Below, piece by piece: positions 7,593 through 10,742 of a DNA stretch of 10,742 nt; position 1 is the first letter of the stretch, and every line of letters begins with the position of its first letter. The stretch comes from an uncultured Lachnospiraceae bacterium (GTDB lineage Bacteria; Bacillota; Clostridia; Lachnospirales; Lachnospiraceae): positions 1 to 10,742 of the forward strand of contig CAJUCK010000069.1 in assembly GCA_910585395.1 (NCBI GenBank), written 5' to 3'. Under the pieces are notes generated by a model. It was given only the letters and a program-made list of their open reading frames with translations, was not told the origin of the DNA and ran no database searches. Position numbers and translations under genes: made by a program.

Positions 7593-10500
7593 TTGCTGCA
7601 GGAAGAAATTAAAGTTTTGCTGGGCAAAGATAGGAGTAAACAATTTCCGCCCCAAATTAAGGAAGCCGGATTACTTGAACAAGCTGCATTTAATGATATG
7701 CCTACTGATGAGGGTGCATGGTGGATAATGTATCAAACTGCTGTAAGTATATTTAACCTGGCAGTTATGAGAGATCCTGTTAACAATACCGTTCTTGATG
7801 AATTCTGGTCAGAGACCGCAGGACATCATTTGAATACTGATTTACTGGATGCATTAAGAAATGCATCCAGTAATCAAGATTCAGGACCTATATGGTATGA
7901 TGATGTGATGGAGATTATTGATTATTGCGGCAATCAGCTTCAGAAGGTTTTCAGTTCTCCCCGACACAGTATTGTTAAGGTGGATAAGATGGTTAAACCA
8001 TGCAGGGTGCGAAATACTGGAACGCGTACAATGGATTGGCTTGGAAGACAGCCTGGCAGAACAATGAAAGAAAAATTGTCTGGTAAGAATAAGATGCTTA
8101 CACAGGTTAATGAATACAGTTATGACATCAAAGAAAATCAAGTAGCAATGATGCTGTATAAACAGTTGATGAAAAGAGTCAATGATCGTATAAATAGCCA
8201 AACTGCTAATAATGGACTTAAAAATACAGAGTCTGCGGAAATAAGAAGAATGTATAAATTGAAGAAGATTCTGCGTGATTCTCCTATTGCTGATGCAAAG
8301 CCAGTTAATCATACAGTGGCAAATAACGTATTATTAGGAGATAAGAACTATTCTGTCATCTGGAAAGCTTATTTGCAAATGTGTAAATATAATAAACATA
8401 TTTCGGAAAGATGGAATTTGGCTCTTGATATGTATGTGTATGCAGTGTACATTTCCATATGCGCGCATATTGTCAGCCTTGATTCTATACAAATAATTGA
8501 GAAAAGAATTAATTTGTCTGACACGTCTGAAAAGATGTTTGAATGTATAGCTGATTATGATGAAGAGAAGGCTGTTCACGTGTCGCTGGCGTTAGATAAT
8601 CAAAGAATCTGTATGGGATTCACAGAAATTAGCAAGTCTGGTTCTAAAAAAATTAATGAGTATTATTTTTCTTGTGATGGAGACTGTACTTGTGATCTGG
8701 AAAAGAAAAGAGGCTATCCAGTTAATATTGACATTAAGTCTCAAAGTGGGTCAGAAGAATTGACGATTTGGGCGGACTTATACGGCGTAGATTATGTGGT
8801 TAATTGGTGCCTGGATAAGCTGGAAGCATGTCTGGGACATGGCTTATTGTATGCAGACAGCGCAGAAGCTTCAATAACTGGAACCTGTGTGTATGATGTG
8901 CTGACAAATGGCGGTTTTACAACCGTAAATGAGGAATTGCTGGAAAATGTAAATAATGCTGCTGTCGTATATGAAAACGATGAGATTACTACTGTCTACG
9001 AAGGGAAGAAGAACAGTATTTATCCAGAGGCAAAGGAATTGATCACTATCTCGGATGCAGTTGGTGACAGGCTGTGCACAGAAGCATTTATGCTGTCCCT
9101 GGAAAATATCTGGAGGCAGGTCGAGTTTTCTCAAGATGATTATTTTATTTATGTTGTTCCTGACGTGCTGGAAGAGTTTTCTCAAAAGAAATTGAAGCAG
9201 TGTGTGAAATCGTGGTTTTCAAGAAGTTTTCCTGTATGGAGAAGTGTTGCGTCATTGACGGAAATACTACAGACAGAAAAGAATGTATTTCAGCCGACAG
9301 ACGTATTTGTTTCTATAGATTTGATGGGTGAAGCTGCGAGCGCAGGACTGCTTACAATCAAAGAGGAACAGCAGATACATGGATATGTTTGCAACCATTA
9401 CCCTCCTTTTCCAGAAAAGAAAAGTGGTGAGTATATTACAGAATCAGCCTTTTTAAAACGTTATCTTGAAAAATATACACAGAAAATGTGTTATAAGATT
9501 GAGGAACAAGAAATGGAAGGGGTAATAAAATCTGGTATCGCCCGCAGAGTATTAAAGGAAAGAGCTGCACATAATTACATATATGTTAAAAATAATGCGG
9601 TAACTGTATTGAGAATTGATTTTGATGAGAAAATTGTTCAAGAATGTAAAGAGGAATGGCTATGTGCTTTAAAAAAATTTTGGAATGAGATAAAGTATTT
9701 GCTGCCGCAAGAGCATCCCATACAATTTGTAAATATTCTCAATGACGTTATTATGGATTTTGTGTCTATCAATGAAGTGAAAGCAATCGTGGGAACGCAT
9801 AAAGAGTTTGCAGGTATTTACTGCAGTGTTGATAGTCATATTAATCAAGGCGCTTACGTTTATCTTGAAAGATTAAGAAAACATAAACCCACTTGGACAG
9901 AATATCTTCCAGAGTTAAGCTTGGAAGTGATAAAGAATGGAAATTATGCGCAGCTCGAGCTTGTGAGTGATGATGTATCTTTTGATGTAATGGGAGAAGA
10001 TAACGAGCATATAGTTGAGGAAAGACTTGTGCTCAAGGCTGGTGAAAAAGAATTTAGATTTCCACTTAAAAAGAATGATATCAGCAGAACGTCAGCTTTG
10101 ATTGAGGCTTATATTGCGGATAAGAGTTTTCCGTTAGATCATGATGTGATTGTTAAATTGTCTGTTAAATATAAATATGGTTTTGATAACAGCTATGAGC
10201 TGACATTAAGACCAGAAGATGCTGATGAAAAAGCTTTTGACGAAATTATTGTTGAGTGGGCAAATGTTAGTCGAGAGAATCACCATGTTAATATTTGGCC
10301 GCCTAAAACGAATCTTCATCCTGACGAAAATGTCCGCAAGGAAATTAAAGATACAAAAGATAGTTTAATGCGGATAGAAAATAGTATTAAGAAACACCTG
10401 GTACGTTATGAAGGACATCAGGATAAGTCATATCCGATTCGGATGACGAACCGATTCCTTAATATGAATATATTTAAGATACGCAATATTGCTCTTAGTG

Positions 10501-10742
10501 AATTGCCCGAAGCAAAAGAATTTGTTGATTGGTTTATAAGAACAGACTTGTATAAATATTTGGGTCAAATTGCCAATATTTTTTACGTAACAGACATCCC
10601 TCAAGACTTCTTTGATGATAATTGGGGGCAGGAATTATCTTTCTTTATGGGAGACTGTATGCAGGTAATGTTTTCGATCGGAAAGTATACGCCAGATGTT
10701 GTCCAAGATTTATTTGTTATGAACTATGAAAATTTTAATGAG
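7593..10742 (+). CDS. Large DUF2357/McrC-like protein with Hsp70-like region (partial)
   Basis: The frame is open for 1050 codons from TTG 7593 and has no stop before the window ends, so the C-terminus is missing. Around residues 140-195, RTMDWLGRQPGRTMKEKL followed by a helix with E181-N182 resembles the N-terminal DUF2357 region found in McrC-type partners of McrB-like motors. Residues about 480-690 follow the order of an actin/Hsp70-type ATPase: IYVVPDVLEEFSQ near 523, where Hsp70 has 'ITVPA-F', then VFVSIDLMGEAASAG near 576, where Hsp70 has 'DLGGGTFD'. The glycine-rich phosphate loop is degraded, so ATPase activity is doubtful. Residues about 770-890 are beta-rich (KLSVKYKYGFDNSYELTL), like the region after the ATPase in bacterial Hsp70-family proteins, and the remainder is helical. 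No PD-(D/E)XK nuclease motif was seen; one could lie past the edge. It probably works with the McrB-like protein just upstream. The domain calls are from remembered patterns. Confidence 0.85.
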   Translation, partial: MLQEEIKVLLGKDRSKQFPPQIKEAGLLEQAAFNDMPTDEGAWWIMYQTAVSIFNLAVMRDPVNNTVLDEFWSETAGHHLNTDLLDALRNASSNQDSGPIWYDDVMEIIDYCGNQLQKVFSSPRHSIVKVDKMVKPCRVRNTGTRTMDWLGRQPGRTMKEKLSGKNKMLTQVNEYSYDIKENQVAMMLYKQLMKRVNDRINSQTANNGLKNTESAEIRRMYKLKKILRDSPIADAKPVNHTVANNVLLGDKNYSVIWKAYLQMCKYNKHISERWNLALDMYVYAVYISICAHIVSLDSIQIIEKRINLSDTSEKMFECIADYDEEKAVHVSLALDNQRICMGFTEISKSGSKKINEYYFSCDGDCTCDLEKKRGYPVNIDIKSQSGSEELTIWADLYGVDYVVNWCLDKLEACLGHGLLYADSAEASITGTCVYDVLTNGGFTTVNEELLENVNNAAVVYENDEITTVYEGKKNSIYPEAKELITISDAVGDRLCTEAFMLSLENIWRQVEFSQDDYFIYVVPDVLEEFSQKKLKQCVKSWFSRSFPVWRSVASLTEILQTEKNVFQPTDVFVSIDLMGEAASAGLLTIKEEQQIHGYVCNHYPPFPEKKSGEYITESAFLKRYLEKYTQKMCYKIEEQEMEGVIKSGIARRVLKERAAHNYIYVKNNAVTVLRIDFDEKIVQECKEEWLCALKKFWNEIKYLLPQEHPIQFVNILNDVIMDFVSINEVKAIVGTHKEFAGIYCSVDSHINQGAYVYLERLRKHKPTWTEYLPELSLEVIKNGNYAQLELVSDDVSFDVMGEDNEHIVEERLVLKAGEKEFRFPLKKNDISRTSALIEAYIADKSFPLDHDVIVKLSVKYKYGFDNSYELTLRPEDADEKAFDEIIVEWANVSRENHHVNIWPPKTNLHPDENVRKEIKDTKDSLMRIENSIKKHLVRYEGHQDKSYPIRMTNRFLNMNIFKIRNIALSELPEAKEFVDWFIRTDLYKYLGQIANIFYVTDIPQDFFDDNWGQELSFFMGDCMQVMFSIGKYTPDVVQDLFVMNYENFNE

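Noticed and set aside
7881..8312. 143-codon open frame on the minus strand inside the DUF2357-like gene
   Set aside because: It lies wholly within a well-supported + strand gene with coherent domains, its translation is low-complexity Ile/His/Ser-rich, and it has no ribosome site.

Overview
The window looks like low-GC Firmicutes DNA, most likely a gut Clostridia/Lachnospiraceae-type genome. The long genes are AT-rich, ribosome binding sites are AGGAGG-like, and the left edge carries the tail of a serine-recombinase-like protein of the kind found on mobile elements of these bacteria. All genes seen are on the + strand.

Layout. Positions 1-113 hold the last codons of the recombinase-like gene, which is visibly richer in GC (about 48% by hand count) than what follows. 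A 74-base gap contains a perfect 8-bp hairpin (124-149). Four long genes then run in one direction: a UPF1/DNA2-like superfamily 1 helicase (188-2665); a protein with a winged-helix-like N-terminus and a HEPN-type RNxxxH motif (2646-4856, overlapping the helicase by 20 bases); a long coiled coil joined to an McrB-like AAA+ GTPase domain (4928-7516); and a very large protein that starts at TTG 7593 and is still open at the window end (at least 1050 codons). That last protein has a DUF2357/McrC-like N-terminal region and, further in, a segment resembling a degenerate Hsp70-type ATPase. The gaps of 71 and 76 bases between the later genes contain strong Shine-Dalgarno sites; the second gap also holds a long hairpin.

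How they may work together. A UPF1-like helicase, a coiled-coil McrB-like motor with a contracted NxD signature, an McrC/DUF2357-like partner with an Hsp70-like region, and a HEPN candidate RNase match the published description of the CoCoNuT (coiled-coil nuclease tandem) class of type IV restriction systems, which are predicted to target RNA. My inference is that this is a four-or-more-gene anti-phage operon of that class or a relative. The winged-helix/HEPN protein would be the candidate RNA-cleaving effector. No PD-(D/E)XK DNase is visible in the window, but the last gene is cut by the window edge. The helicase has no clear ribosome binding site and begins right beside the recombinase gene, so it may have lost its 5' end to insertion of a mobile element.
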